In this document: one piece after another, positions 12,488 through 24,800 of the stretch
Numbering within the stretch: position 1 is the stretch's first letter
Layout: each line of letters begins with the position of its first letter
Assembly: GCA_030490835.1 (NCBI GenBank)
Contig: CM059971.1
Location: forward strand, 120,560,564 to 120,624,563
DNA length: 64,000 bases
Origin: Annona cherimola
Taxonomy: Eukaryota > Streptophyta > Magnoliopsida > Magnoliales > Annonaceae
Reading direction: 5' to 3'
Position numbers and translations under genes: made by a program
The notes under the pieces: generated by a model
Told to the model about the DNA's origin: nothing
Databases searched by the model: none
What the model saw: the letters and a program-made list of their open reading frames with translations, nothing else

Positions 12488-12960
12488 TGGATCACCATCG
12501 CTGGTAATTTTAAAGCTTTAAGCCTATGCCTGGGCAATGTTTTCTTATCCTTTATTCCATTGATTTTGTCATTCTTGAATCCTGCCTCTTTTTACTGTAC
12601 AGCAATCTGGAACTGTTGAAACTGTATAATTCAGTTACATGTTGATATCTCTTGAGACTGTTGCAGAGCCAAATTGGGTTTGGAAATCCCGGAGCCCAGA
12701 AAGGGTCTGCCTCAAGAAAAAGATCAGAGAATATATTGGCGATAGGTGATGATGATGCAGATTAAACTATTATCTTAAGCCAATCCTAGTTACAGGGATA
12801 CACATTGCTTTTCACGTTCTTTTTTCATTTTTTTTCCCCCTTAACCTCTTGTTTCTATCCCTTTCTTCTATATAAATTTGTACTTGAAAGTGCAGAGCAC
12901 CGAGGCTTGACTGATTGGGGTAAATCAGACTCTTGCTTTGCCAGTAAACTATTTCATTTG
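12488..12960 (+). other. 3' UTR of the DUF1644 gene, possibly with an intron
   Basis: After the TGA the sequence shows a possible donor (CATCGCTG then GTAATTTT near 12502) and a good acceptor (GAGACTGTTGCAG ending at 12666). The piece after 12666 is open for 32 codons up to TAA. It lies beyond the family's usual end of the protein, so I treat it as 3' UTR. No clear AATAAA was found. Confidence 0.35.
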
Positions 12961-13253
12961 TGTATGATTGAAAACTGCTTTGTAGTCAATTGTACAGTAA
13001 AAGTATGAAAAATCTGTTCCACGTTGATTTCTAATCTGTTTTACGATTCGTGTGTGCTATGCCAGTTACCCAAATTTCCAGGAACCTGTAGGTAGAGCTT
13101 TAAATGCAAAATCATTTGTCAGATTTGTGTGTCGCGCCCCAGCAGAAAATGGACAACGCACGGTTGTTGGATAATGCCTGTCGTGCAATTTAGGGCCCGT
13201 GTAGTTTCTAACATATATTGGCTTAAGATCTTTAAATGATTGATTATATCTAA

Positions 13254-13551
13254 GGGGTGTGCTTGACAGCAAATTCCGCCCAAAAATATTTCGCTACAAA
13301 ACTTCGATGAAAATTTTTTTATGTAAGTTTTTGAAACGAGAGAAAATGATGTTATATGATAAGGGTAACGATGGAGAGTAAAGAGAATAAAGTCAAAATA
13401 TTAAGGTTAATTGTATAAGTAATTATGTAAAAATAATTGAAAAGTAAGATAGTAGTATATGAAATATGAATAAATAATTTAGAAAATGAGATAGTTGTTA
13501 AGAGAAATTTTAGATTAAAAAGTTTTAAGTTGAATAGTTTGATAAAATACA
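13254..13551. mobile_element. Harbinger-type MITE, degraded copy
   Basis: Starts with GGGGTGTGCTTGACA after TAA (13251-13253). It shares the internal order of the family (ATGATAAGGGTAA, AGAGAATAAAGT, ATTGAAAAGTAAGATAG). The right terminal repeat is no longer recognisable. Confidence 0.6.
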
Positions 13552-14121
13552 ATCAACCCTGTAATTTTTAGGGTTGGTGTGCCATTGATGGTACATAAAC
13601 TTGCAAGTATTTGACGTTTTTGAGTGTCTTTCTGTTTGGCAGATGTTCATAGCCTTGTGGATTTGGGGCCTCTTATTTTCATATTTATGGCACGTGATAT
13701 ATGTACATGCTGTTCAGCGGCTATGATTTCTTGGAGACGCTTTTTTATCAGGGATGCCGTGAAAGCGAGCAATTGCACTCGAACATGTTTGCGAGACATG
13801 CGGCTTGTTCGAATCATTGCAATTGCTGTCTCAGTCATGTAATGAGTAGAATGGCATTTTTTGTTTTTAAATAAAAAGGAAACGAAGACGAAGAAGAAGA
13901 AAAAAAGTTCGCTTCCTAGCAATTTCATTTTAGGGACTTTTATATCCACCTAACGAATTTCCACAGCCGTCGGTTCCAACCTTGTATCACGTTTTAAATC
14001 GAATGCCTAGGTTCCCATTCCATACTAGAATGGTCATGTCTCCCACCACATATGTTGGGCCTAGTAACGTTTTTCTAGTAAAAGCTTTGTATCACTCATT
14101 TCTCCAAGTATCATTTTAAGG

Positions 14122-14640
14122 ATGGGATTTTATTGGAAAAGTGGTATATGTATACATATATTGCAAATTCCTTATAAACCCATGAATTTTACCTCTCATT
14201 CCGCTTATACCAACGAATTTAAAAAAATTCCTCTTATACTCATGAATTTTCAATTTAATTTCACTTATACACATGCCTTTAAGGACCCGATAAAGAGGCT
14301 ATTAATTCTTTGAAAAATGATGAATACGCATATCCCTAATTATAATTTTAAACTAAAAATTCATTTTATAATAAATTTTTAGTAATTCTACAACTATAAA
14401 ATCATATATTATTTGAAAATATATCTTTAACTATAAGCAAAATAACCCTAAATTACATTACAACTGGGCATATTCGTTATTTTATAAGGAGACTATTGAC
14501 CTATTTAACTGATTCCTAACGACATGAGTATAAATAAAATTAGAATAAAAATTCGTGAGTATAAGAAATTTTTTTGAAAATTCATGGGAATAAATGGAAT
14601 TAGAGATAAAATTTGTGATTATATGTGGAACTAGCCATAT
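14122..14640. mobile_element. Foldback element
   Basis: The left arm (about 14150-14285, with CCATGAATTTTAC, TTATACTCATGAATTTT and CACTTATAC) is the inverted complement of the right arm (about 14510-14635, with GAGTATAAATAAAATTAG, GAAAATTCATGGGAAT and GTGATTATATG). The AT-rich middle does not pair well. It has no coding capacity. Confidence 0.65.
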
Positions 14641-17000
14641 TTTTTTGTTGTTACTTATATTTCTATAGCTATGACGTTAGCTCTACAACGCGTTCTATGA
14701 AAAATATATATTTTCTTTATTGTTTATATTTTAAATGATATCTTTAAAGAGTAATGATTCGATACTTACAATAAGGATGGGGACTCTACGTTTACCCTCG
14801 GTTTTTAATTTTAAAATATTTTTAAAAATTTAAATTATCTATCATGTTTATCCACATGTATTAATTTATAATTTCAAAAACTGTATATATATTACAAACT
14901 TTTCCTTATTATATATTTTAATAAACATATTTTCAAAAATTAATAATTATAAATTCACTTATAAAATATGCTATTTTTTACAAGGAAGTTTCCTTTATGA
15001 AACCCTACTTTTGCGTAACCATATCCATTCCTCCCACCTTCACAATTGATAAAAATCCACTTCATCCATTTGACATCATTTGTTCTCATTGATGAAAAAT
15101 GGACAGGGGAATGTAAAATTGCTTCTATGTAACTTGAAGAACTCTTTTACATAATACGAGTTTTTATTGAGAATTATTTTTTATAATATGATAAAAAAGA
15201 TAGGTTAAACATGATGACTGCTTTAGATTTAAAAAGATATTTTAAAATTAAAAAACAAAGATAAGTAAGGAGCTTCGATGCTTACAATAAGAATTACATC
15301 ATTTTCCATCTCGAAATTATCTTAAATTCGTTCACTTTACATACGCATTATTCTTGTAAATTGTTTGTTTTCATTTCCCTTTTCTTTCTTTTGCCCCACA
15401 GCAGAAGATTAAATATATGCATCCTTGCGGTGGAGCGGCGGGAGAGGGCTGTCCTTAGGATCGAACAGTTAATAAATGCATCCCACGGTAAAAAGCATAA
15501 GCAATCGAAAAGACAGCTGTGTAATTAAAAGAGAAGGCTGCCCATGTGCCAAATGCAAGTTGGGTTTGTTGGATTCATCATTCTTTCAGCGTACGAGTAC
15601 ATTCCCCATGGATCTGATTCCTAACTGTGTAGGTTACACGCAAGGTTAGAAAATGGGGGGGTTTGCAGCAGTAAATGTTTCTGTTGATTTGTAAACATGA
15701 TTTGTTAACAATGTCTCCTAATGATTAGTGCATGTGCGTGACTCTTCTGCTTTCATGATGCTGCCACAGGACTTGTTGGGCATCTTCTCTCTCTGCTACT
15801 TATTCTCTTCAGCTTGAGAACATGGGAGTTCAGAGGCTCATTAATGAGTTTGCTCCAAACATCTGCGTTTAATAATAATAAAAAAAATGTTATGATTACT
15901 GTTTCATATTCTCTTAAAGCAAGTAAATGAGCAATGCTATTGTATCATGACTTACAGAAACAAAAATGAGTGGAATCTTTCACTAAAATATATTAACAGG
16001 TTTAAAGTAAAATTAACAATTTAGTGGTTATAAATAATCTCAGCCCCAAATGATCCAAACCAAATATACAATAGGCCTCTGCCTTGGATGGAAGGCAATA
16101 AAAGAAAGAAAGCTGAGAATGATGCTGTCTTTTGATCAAAGCTCAGAATCTTTTAGGCAAAACATATGGGAAGAAGCTCCATAAAAAGCTAGAACAATCC
16201 TGTCAGCGATCTTTTAGGTCGAGTTCATTTGGGAATTTATGGAGAGAAATCCTTTGAGTTCAAGGCTTCCAGGGGTACCATTTTCAAGTTTCTCGTAAAG
16301 TGGGTTTGTAAAGAGTTGATTGAAAGAAAGCATTTGCCAGAATATCAGCAGAACACCACAATCTGGTTCTTTGAAGTAGCCAATCTCTAGCTGATGGCAA
16401 ATTAGAGCAAATACATGCGTAGTCTGAAGTTTGTCCTTGTTCTTGATGGCAAACTGCAAGGACTATTGGTTAATTGTTTGATCAGTTGAAGAGGATTCTG
16501 ATTTTCACAATCTCCATAATGCATTGTAAGGGTGTATTAAGAAAATCTTATCCCTAGCAAGACAGTGACAAAGGCCCAAGAAATCATACCTTATTGGATG
16601 ACACAAATGCAAGAATTCCTCACAACTTCAAGTTCGGGTTCGTCAAAAACGCTATTCAGTATTTACAACCAAAAACAAAACTAGAGGTGAGGGAACAGAT
16701 TAGCAAGGTCACAAACAATATATGACTATTAAAATGTATATGATTCTCTGTTTTCCAATGATAGAAACATCTGGTGGCACACACCTTTGCAGGTCTTACT
16801 AATTCCACATTATAATCTTCTAGTGAGCCAATGTGGTTAGAATTTAATAAAGGACAGATGACAATGGGCAGTTGATAACATGATATGAGTGGTTGCCTTT
16901 TCCAAACAACCATTGATGCCACTGGCTTCAATCTTCCATGGGCCATACATAGAGCAGTGAATTAGCCGCAGATTGGCTTGTGGAGGTTGTTGAAAATATT
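14641..17000. other. Intergenic or intronic DNA, no exon placed
   Basis: No exon could be supported. The right part (about 16200-17000) may hold further exons or the 3' UTR of the minus-strand gene at 17.1-17.5 kb. One candidate segment (about 16929-16978) would join in phase and end in a stop, but its acceptor is weak. Confidence 0.35.
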
Positions 17001-17074
17001 CCATCTTTTATGTTGGGCTGGGATCTTAATTTGACAAAAATGGTATATTGGTGCGTGAGGTTGTTAGCATGTAC

Positions 17075-17478
17075 CTTGAATGGAATTCTTGAACATGAGC
17101 AAGATCTTTGCCATGAGCATCTGGCCATGTGACTTTCCTCTTCCCATTCTTCAGCTGACATTCTTCTTCCACTATGGTTGTTTTCTTGAGATTGCTCTTG
17201 AGGGTTGGCCCCTCTATGGGGATCGAAGATGGCCCACCTCCAACTTTGCCAACACCACTACCTCCATTGCTTGTCTCCTTACTCTCAACTTGTGGACCCT
17301 TGGCTTCATCGCTAGAACTCGGGTGCTGTTTTGTGGGAGGCTCGCTATTGCTATTGCTATTGCTGCTGCCGCTGTTGTTATTGCTATCTTCGTTGTTGTT
17401 CCCTGTTGGTATATAACAAGAGCACACTAGGGCGGTGCACTTGTTTTGCGCCAGGCCCGCCAGGAGTACAGACGGTAG
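17075..17478 (-). CDS. Exon of an unrecognised plant protein, start and 3' end unresolved
   Basis: The open frame runs from just after an in-frame TGA (17479-17481) to a clear donor, CATTCAAG followed by GTACATGC, at 17075. The translation starts with a Cys-containing stretch (N-K-C-T-A-L-V-C-S-C), then a long Asn/Ser-rich low-complexity region, then a conserved-looking block: L-K-S-N-L-K-K, then R-K-V-T-W-P-D-A-H-G-K-D-L and V-Q-E-F. The last block has the look of a small, uncharacterised plant protein family, but I cannot name it. No ATG precedes the Cys block in this frame, so either an upstream exon is missing or the frame is broken. The downstream exon is not fixed. The serine/asparagine tract is coded by a GCT/GTT-like microsatellite (17336-17400, plus strand). 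Confidence 0.5.
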
Positions 17479-20400
17479 TCACCCCCAAATTCTCTTTCTT
17501 ATTATGAATTCATCTCAAACCTTGAATTGTAGTGTGCTTCTTCCTTCTTCTCATTGGAAACCAAACCACTACTGTGGTGGCTTTTTTCAAAAAGAAACCG
17601 ATAGAAGCCTTAGAAACAGGTGCTTAAATACATGAGAAGAAACAGCTTACCGAAGGAATAAGACCAAAACAAAAACGAGAGAAACACACCCAAGAAAGCC
17701 TTTGCCTCTCATATAAGGAAAAGGGAATTGCTAGCCTAAAACTGCGGATATCTCCAGCTGGAAATCATCTTGGGAGCATTGATTAGCCTTAGACAAGAAG
17801 ACAACAACAAGAATCTGCATGCTCAAAAGCCATAGACAGAGCTGAGGGAAGGGATTGATAGGAGAAAGGAATTCTTTTTGGGTTAACGTGTCGGGAGGCC
17901 ATTGATAAAAGAAAAAAGTTCATCACCATTGGCTTTGTGATTAAGGAGGATGGGGGCCCATTTCAAAAGTTTTGATTTGTGGGGCAAAGCAAGGAAAAAT
18001 GGGTAGGAAAAGGGTCCAAAAAGGAAAAGGAGTGTGAGGCATGGCCTCTCCCACTAACCATTGGTTTTTTTTCTTTTGCTTTCTACTTTTGCTGTGGCAC
18101 ACATGGTGAGGTGAATTCACCTCTTCATTGCATGACAAAAGCATGCCTTTACGAGGGAGTTTTTGTTTTAGAAATTCTATTTCTCACACACCTGTGCAAC
18201 TGAAAGAAGGGGAAGCCCACCCGTACTTTCCTTCACGTGAACATGATGGGAATGAATGCAACCTCACTTGCGTTTGATCCAGCTGCTGTAGATAACTAGA
18301 GAAGTTTTCACTATGGGGAGGAATATTATCATTATTCAACCTGATTTGTAAGTCTGGATTGAATAGCAATCAAAGGAACAGATGGAGGGGATATCACTGG
18401 CTCTCGATTCCTTGTAGATCTCCTATCAAACAATAGTACACTCTGGTTATAGCAGTGACTGTCAAGAGAAAATAAAGATGCATTTTTATTTTCTTTCCTT
18501 GTGACGACTATGTTGGTTTTTTAAAATTTTTAATATAAAAAATTTATTTTAATACCAAATGTCTTCATCATATTGGCTACCCTGCATCGAATTCCTCAGG
18601 CTTCGTGCTCTCATCTGCATTCGTTTTGTCTCGTCGCTTCCGAAAACTGGATCTTCAAGCTTCCTGTAAAGGCAACAGAATAGCTTCAATCAATTAGCTT
18701 CCAATAACAACCCCTCTTTCTTCTAATTATCCGGGTTCCTGTAAATCGAAGTGCTAGCGTGCTACTGTGCAAAAAGGAGAATATTGGCAATCTCACGCGC
18801 AACCGCAATCATATTATCCATAGCCGCCCGAACGGATTTAGGTTGGTTAAGATGGGTGGTGGGGCATTTTAATAAAAGATTTATTTCCTTGCACTGCATG
18901 AATGAAAACGGATGTGGGCTCCTTTTCCTCACACGCGCGTGTGGGATGAGAGAGGCCCACCCTCCACAATCATAAGATTCGCATGCACCCATGTAGAAAA
19001 AAAATGCTGCGTTGCAACATCATTTGCTGACGTTTCATGGCCAGCCTAAATATACAATTACACAGATACCCCTTTTACCACGGCCGTCGGTAGAGCCCCG
19101 TGTATTACAGAAAATGGGATGATTCATTACCCCCCTGTTAGAATCAAATGGGATTCTTATTCAATTCGATCAAGGTAATATAGACTATGAGAGTGAGCAC
19201 CGACACTCCTACTGTTGACACTGACGGTGTTCGCTCCCTTCCTACTGGCAATTAAGAACAAGAAACTGAAAATGAATACAAATCAAAAGCCCCTCGATTT
19301 CTCGCCTCTTCCTCTATTTATACTTTGCCGCCACCGCCTCCGCCTCAATCAGATCCCGCGCGCGAGCTTGCTAATGTTCTGCTGGCGGCCTCGCGTGAGT
19401 TACGTACGTGGCTCTGGGCTCCATCTGGGCCTGGGCTTTGTCTTATCCCTAGGCCTCAGTGACCGCCCACCACCCACTGGGTCCCTATCACCCCCATCTT
19501 TAGATTTTTCATCAGCTGTCTAACTTATGTTTATTCATGCACAGAGAATCAAGGGCCATCCACCAAAATCTTTTTTTCACAAAAAAAAAGAGGGCAAAAT
19601 CCCAAATGTACCTCCAGAACTTGCGAAATGGGTTATGAGCACATATGTGAAATGGCAAAATTGCTCAGGCTGCAATTCCTATTTTAGTTTGCAATTCATG
19701 CACTAATTTTCATTTCAAGACCTAATTTTACAATGAAGAGGAATATTGTCATTATTATAGAAATTAAGACTCAGATAAAAATTAGGTCATGAATTACAGA
19801 TTCAGGTAGGAATTTTGTCGTTTCATGCACAGGCCAATGGTCTTTTTTTTTTTAACAATGCGGGTATAAATAAAAAATTTAGACAAAAGAAGTGGTTACA
19901 AAAGAAATTATTGAAATTTAGTGGGTATCTTTAGAATTGTGCGCAAAACTTGAATATAAGTATCCCGGATATTGTAACCACGTTCCCTCAAGATTTGATG
20001 CAGATTAGCAATCCCAAATTCCCCATTAGGTTGGAAGAGAGAGAGAGAGAGATAAAAAAGAGAGACAAAATCACGAGGATGACTTTAGTTCCAGAGATCA
20101 TTTTTGAAGGCGGCAAAAGTAGTCGACTGTCATTCATGCAGGTTGTCGTCCATCAGACGGGGATGGGACAGTGACAAGAATTGGGTCCACTTGGTGCCCC
20201 TCGGGAGAAAGCATGGCCCCCCTTACTGCCATTATGCAATTATGCAAGCAGGTGCCTGCTGATCAGATCCCAATGCATCGCGAATCCAATTGAACACGGT
20301 GGAATCGATATTAAAATCAATAAATACTTCTGCCTAAGTGTTGCCTGTAATTGTCATTGGCATCATACACGAGTGGTCTTCAAATGTCAGGGGAATGAAG

Positions 20401-20629
20401 AAGAAAGAAAACAGATGGCTTTTATGATCAACCAACTAATCTGGGCCATTCATTGTTCTGCGATGGTACGTGGTGCGGTGAACTGATAAACGAGGTGCAT
20501 GAGTGCATCTCCCTCTGCGCTGTGAATTGGGCCTACATTGTATACCCCTATCAATAGAGAGGGAACTGCCCTTTTCCTTAAAATGGAAGTTAGCCTCGTT
20601 ATCCTTTCCTTTTCTTGTCTTAGGGTGTG
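17479..20629. other. Intergenic DNA, no gene supported
   Basis: Probably contains the promoter of the 17-kb minus-strand gene on its left side. Several open frames of 60-100 codons occur, but none has recognisable motifs or supporting splice structure. A GA-dinucleotide run is present at 20036-20050. Confidence 0.4.
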
Positions 20630-20632
20630 TTT

Positions 20633-20903
20633 GACAACAACAAAAAGTTGTCAATTTAAAACTTTTCAATATAAAATCTTTCACTCTCCACAACTATCCT
20701 ATTTTTTAATTATTTCTTCACATTTTTCTATACAACTACCCTACTTTTCAATCATTTCTACACAACTACCAACACAACAAACCTATTTATTTCAACTTTA
20801 TCCTATTTATTCCTCATTATTACCCCTATCATATCACATCATTTGACAACTTTTCATCTATACAACTTTTCATCAAAAGTTTTATCTATTCCCAAACACA
20901 CCC
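20633..20903. mobile_element. Harbinger (Tourist-like) MITE with TTA duplication
   Basis: Termini GGGTGTGTTTG and CAAACACACCC are perfect inverted repeats. They are flanked on both sides by TTA (20630-20632 and 20904-20906), the 3-bp target site typical of PIF/Harbinger elements. Inside are runs such as CACAACTACCCTACTTTTCA. It is non-coding; the 102-codon frame over it is an artefact. Confidence 0.88.
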
Positions 20904-20906
20904 TTA

Positions 20907-21813
20907 GTCTCTCTCCTCGGGGGAAAAAAAAAAGACGGGGACTCATCCACGACATTAACGATTGGAGACTGCAACCGTATACCCACACAATTAAAAGTGA
21001 TTTTTGAGATTCGCTTTGCCATTGTGATTGTGGTGATGTCACCTATTGACAAAACACGCTCTGAGCTGCTTCGACCATTGGAATTTTGACTCCATTTGGC
21101 GCCATTTCTTTCGCTCTAGAAGTGCATGGAATCCCGGGTAGGAAAACGGTGGCCATGACATGTTTCATAGCCCAACCAAGCCTCTTATTTGGCCTGCGCA
21201 ACCATCACAATGGAGAGGGTGGTGGTTGGGGGTAGACAAGTGCAAGAGGCACGGCATTGCCTACAAGAAGGAAATTACTCATAAAATTGCTTAAATTGAT
21301 GTCGAATTCTCATTTTCGCCAGTGAAAGATTTGACTTTTCTTTAATCTGAGACAGAAGGTACAATCATGATTCTTGAACATATATTTCTTTTAATCTCCG
21401 GAAACCTCTGATCCAAGCAATGCATCAGAGTGAATATACAACGAAAGAGTCTGGGAAACAAGAACCTTCTTTTGAGACAAATCTTGGATGACTCACAAAG
21501 AGTTCTTCTGCAGCCGCGTAAATCATTTCAGCCTCTGAACTCGAAGTTTAATCAGCAAAAGCATAATGCAGTTCTACAACATAGAGAAGACAATGTAAGT
21601 AGACAAGGTTGCTCCACGAAGTTGCTATGACTATGAGATGCAAGAATCATTTCAAAATGACTCTCTACATTTATATATATTTTATATGTGTATTCACAAC
21701 ATGCATGTACAGCAAAGATAAAATCTAAAATCATTTAGACCTCTGAAGCGAAGCTTGCTAATTACAGAAGCAGCAGCGTTCACGAGATCGTCCAAAATGC
21801 TTTCTTCTGACAG
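20907..21813. other. Region 3' of the CHR4-like gene
   Basis: No coding exon is supported. The part next to 21813 is expected to hold the 3' UTR of the minus-strand CHR4-like gene. Open frames here are short and unremarkable. Confidence 0.4.
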
Positions 21814-24800
21814 CTAGTGCCTTCCACTTTGGTCATCCGAAATAGTCTCCTCCGAAGAGGCATCAGTATCGATCACAACTAGATCATTTTGTGGAAATGG
21901 GTCAGAAAGGGGCTGGTTCAAATCGGTAGCAGTTTTCTGATCTAAATCCTGGCTTTCCACTGTAGATTTTAGGGAGCTGGGACCAGTTGGGTGAAAATCC
22001 AGTTTTGTCTCCATCCATGTGAGACTGCTGCAACTAGCAGTTGCAGCAGCAGGGATTGCGGAAGCAGCCCTTTCGGGTGACCTCATACAGCTGAGACCAG
22101 TGGTCCTACTGGTTGTACTGCTCTTCCTCCTTGGAATTTGCTCCCAGGGATCCTTCGGAGGCACTGGTACAACAACACCAGGAACAGAAAACGGCGGAAT
22201 AACTGGGTTGTCGTTATAAAGCACACTCACTGAATGGGCAATAGCTGAAACACCGGCAGGTAGTACTGGCTCTGTTGACCTTTGGGGCGGACCAAACACT
22301 TCCCTCAGCCAGTGAGGCAGATTGCCTGCTGCTGGCAGCCCAGTTGGCAGGTGATGTTTAGACGCAGAATCGTTTAAATTGGACACATTTCTACTATAAC
22401 TTAACATCTCTCTGCTCCACTGCATATGTCCCCTTGGACTGTCCATGGGATTTTGCTGCATAAAAGGAAATCCATTGTCATATCTCACTCGTTTCCTGCT
22501 AGAATATGAGTGACACCTTTGGGCTTTGATGTTTTGTTGCTTCGCTCCAATTTTCTTTCCAGTTATGAGATATGGATTTATGTCTTGATCATAGTTCCTG
22601 GAAAGAGGAAGTGCCAAGGCTGGTCCAGGTAGATGGAATGGGTACCTTCTCCGCAAACTGTCTTCTTTCTGGGTGTATACATCTCCAAGAGAAAGTTCAG
22701 TCTCAGCAGTGAAAGCTTGACATCTAGGAGTATGGTGCTCAGACCCATAACTGCCATAGTGGCTACCAATAACTGTTCTTGATAAACAATTGGAGACTGC
22801 AGGGAAGCTATCTGGCTTTGTAGAAAATAACACAGGTTGAATCAATGTGCCACTTAGAAGCTTTGATTGCTCCTCATCCCACCGAACAGCCAGGTCTTCA
22901 GCAACCCTCCCCTCTGCAAAGTGCAATTTTGGGTCTCGTAACATGGCATCCCAATTACCCCTTCCGCATCTTCTTACACCAATCCAAAGATAATCCAATT
23001 CTTCTTCTGACCATGCATTTACATGTCCCTTGAACTTATCCCATGAAAAGCCTTGGTTTCTTCTTAACATCTCGGCTCTGGTCATGATGTTTTCAAGTAA
23101 CTGCTTATGTCTTGCTAATGATGAACTATTGTCTGTGGCAGATTGAGGCAGCACATCTTGTAACCCAAACTGTTGATCATGAACATGACTACTGCTTTTA
23201 ATTCTAAGACTTGTTGGTGATAGCTTGCTCTTACAATCCTTAACAGCCTCTGGTTTTGTTGGAAGAGATAAGCCAAGAGAAAGAGGATAGCAAGACAACT
23301 TTGTAGGTGTTTGCTTCCACAAATTCTTTTCAAGTCCGGATTGTGGTGAACAGTTGCTTCCCTGAAAACCTAGGCAAGTGGTTCCCTCTCGGGGCATATA
23401 TGCCAAGGGGATAGCCTCATTCAAGATCTCTCCTGAAAAATCCTGAGTCAAAGATACCCATGTTTCAATATTCTGTAAAGATTATGATACTGAATATTTG
23501 AATCATTATTACACAACAGCCTATAGCAAATTTAGAAGTCCTTGTTCCTGATTCACCAACACCAGATTAGTTCCTACTGCCAGTACTTTCAATACTATGC
23601 ACTAAGCCAAGAAAGAAAAAAGGAATTAAGAAACCGTAGTTCCTGATGCCCACATGAGATTAACTGTCCAATGCTCCCCATAAATGTGATTCATGGGTTT
23701 CTACCATGGGCTGTCAATAGAAGAAGATACAGTCTGCAGATTGTTAAGCTAGAATAATGCATTGTATGCCATTTTGATAGAAAATGTTTACTGTTAAGTT
23801 ATTTTTATGCAAGCGATATGAAAGGAAATGATAATGATGTATGATCTTGTGGTTCAAGATAAAAAGAAGAGTCCGTATATCAGTTGAGAAGCTTTGGAAA
23901 TCCATGGTACTAGAGCTAGATGACCAACAGGCAATCAGGAAATCAAGGCAAAAATGAATGCATAAGTTAAGGAAACTAGGTTTGCAAAAGCCAGCGACAG
24001 TTAATTTGGTTTGTTTTTTTCTTTCCAACATAAACACTCAGCAATTTGGGCTTTTTAATGATGGAACAATCCCTATTGTGGCTTTGGTTTGTCCATTCTA
24101 AATGATTGTTGATGGCCCATCCTAAGGCACCTGTATTGCTTTTTTTCATTTACAAGACTTCAGAACAGCAAAGCAGCCATGTGCATGTGTGGCCAATAAG
24201 ATGGAATGCAGATCACCAGAGAAAGTGGAGGTGCACAGGTACTGTCAACATAATAACAGGTTGCCTTGTTTTACATTCTGTAAGGCCACCTGCACATAAA
24301 AAATTAAGTTCATGGTTTCAGGATGGTTAGAGATGCACGCCCTAATTCTCAGTGCAGATTGCACCATAAACCTGCCCTCCATGATGATTCCCTGGAAGAA
24401 AGAGAGCAATTAACACTAGAAAGAGAGAACGAGCAGAGGACAATGTTATGCCTATAAGGCTTACAAGGTAAAACATAGAAAAGCTGACATCAAAATAGAG
24501 TGAAGTCTTCTCAGATTTTGCAATTCACCTGTTGCAATTGGTCTTGGTTTGAAGAGTTTGTTGATGAGGGAAAGGAGGTGTTACTATCACAATTCTGTTT
24601 GTAGTTCACACAATTTTCATTAAGAGATGGCAAAACATTAATGCCATCTTGATGGTCAGTTGACTTCCACGCCCCATCCAGAATTTCCACAAATTCCAGT
24701 CCTTTGCTCTCTAGGCTTGCTTTCTCATGCAATACTATGGCAGGCTCTGAGCTTGCTGTCACATCAATGGATGAATTGTAGTAGTTCACTTCATGTGAGC

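Noticed and set aside
13624..13949. Open frames of 72 (plus) and 100 (minus) codons
   Set aside because: No domain, no splice context, and the minus frame contains a long run of Phe from a GAA/AAG repeat.
17080..17430. Plus-strand frames with Leu/Ile-rich sequence at 17.1-17.4 kb
   Set aside because: They read the Ser/Asn microsatellite and the conserved blocks of the minus-strand exon backwards. The minus-strand version has conserved-looking motifs and a donor site.
19215..19523. A 102-codon plus-strand frame in GC-richer sequence
   Set aside because: Pro/Leu/Arg-rich without motifs, no splice partners found.
20538..20846. A 102-codon plus-strand frame, and its counterpart at 26112-26333
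   Set aside because: Both run over copies of the same Harbinger-type MITE.
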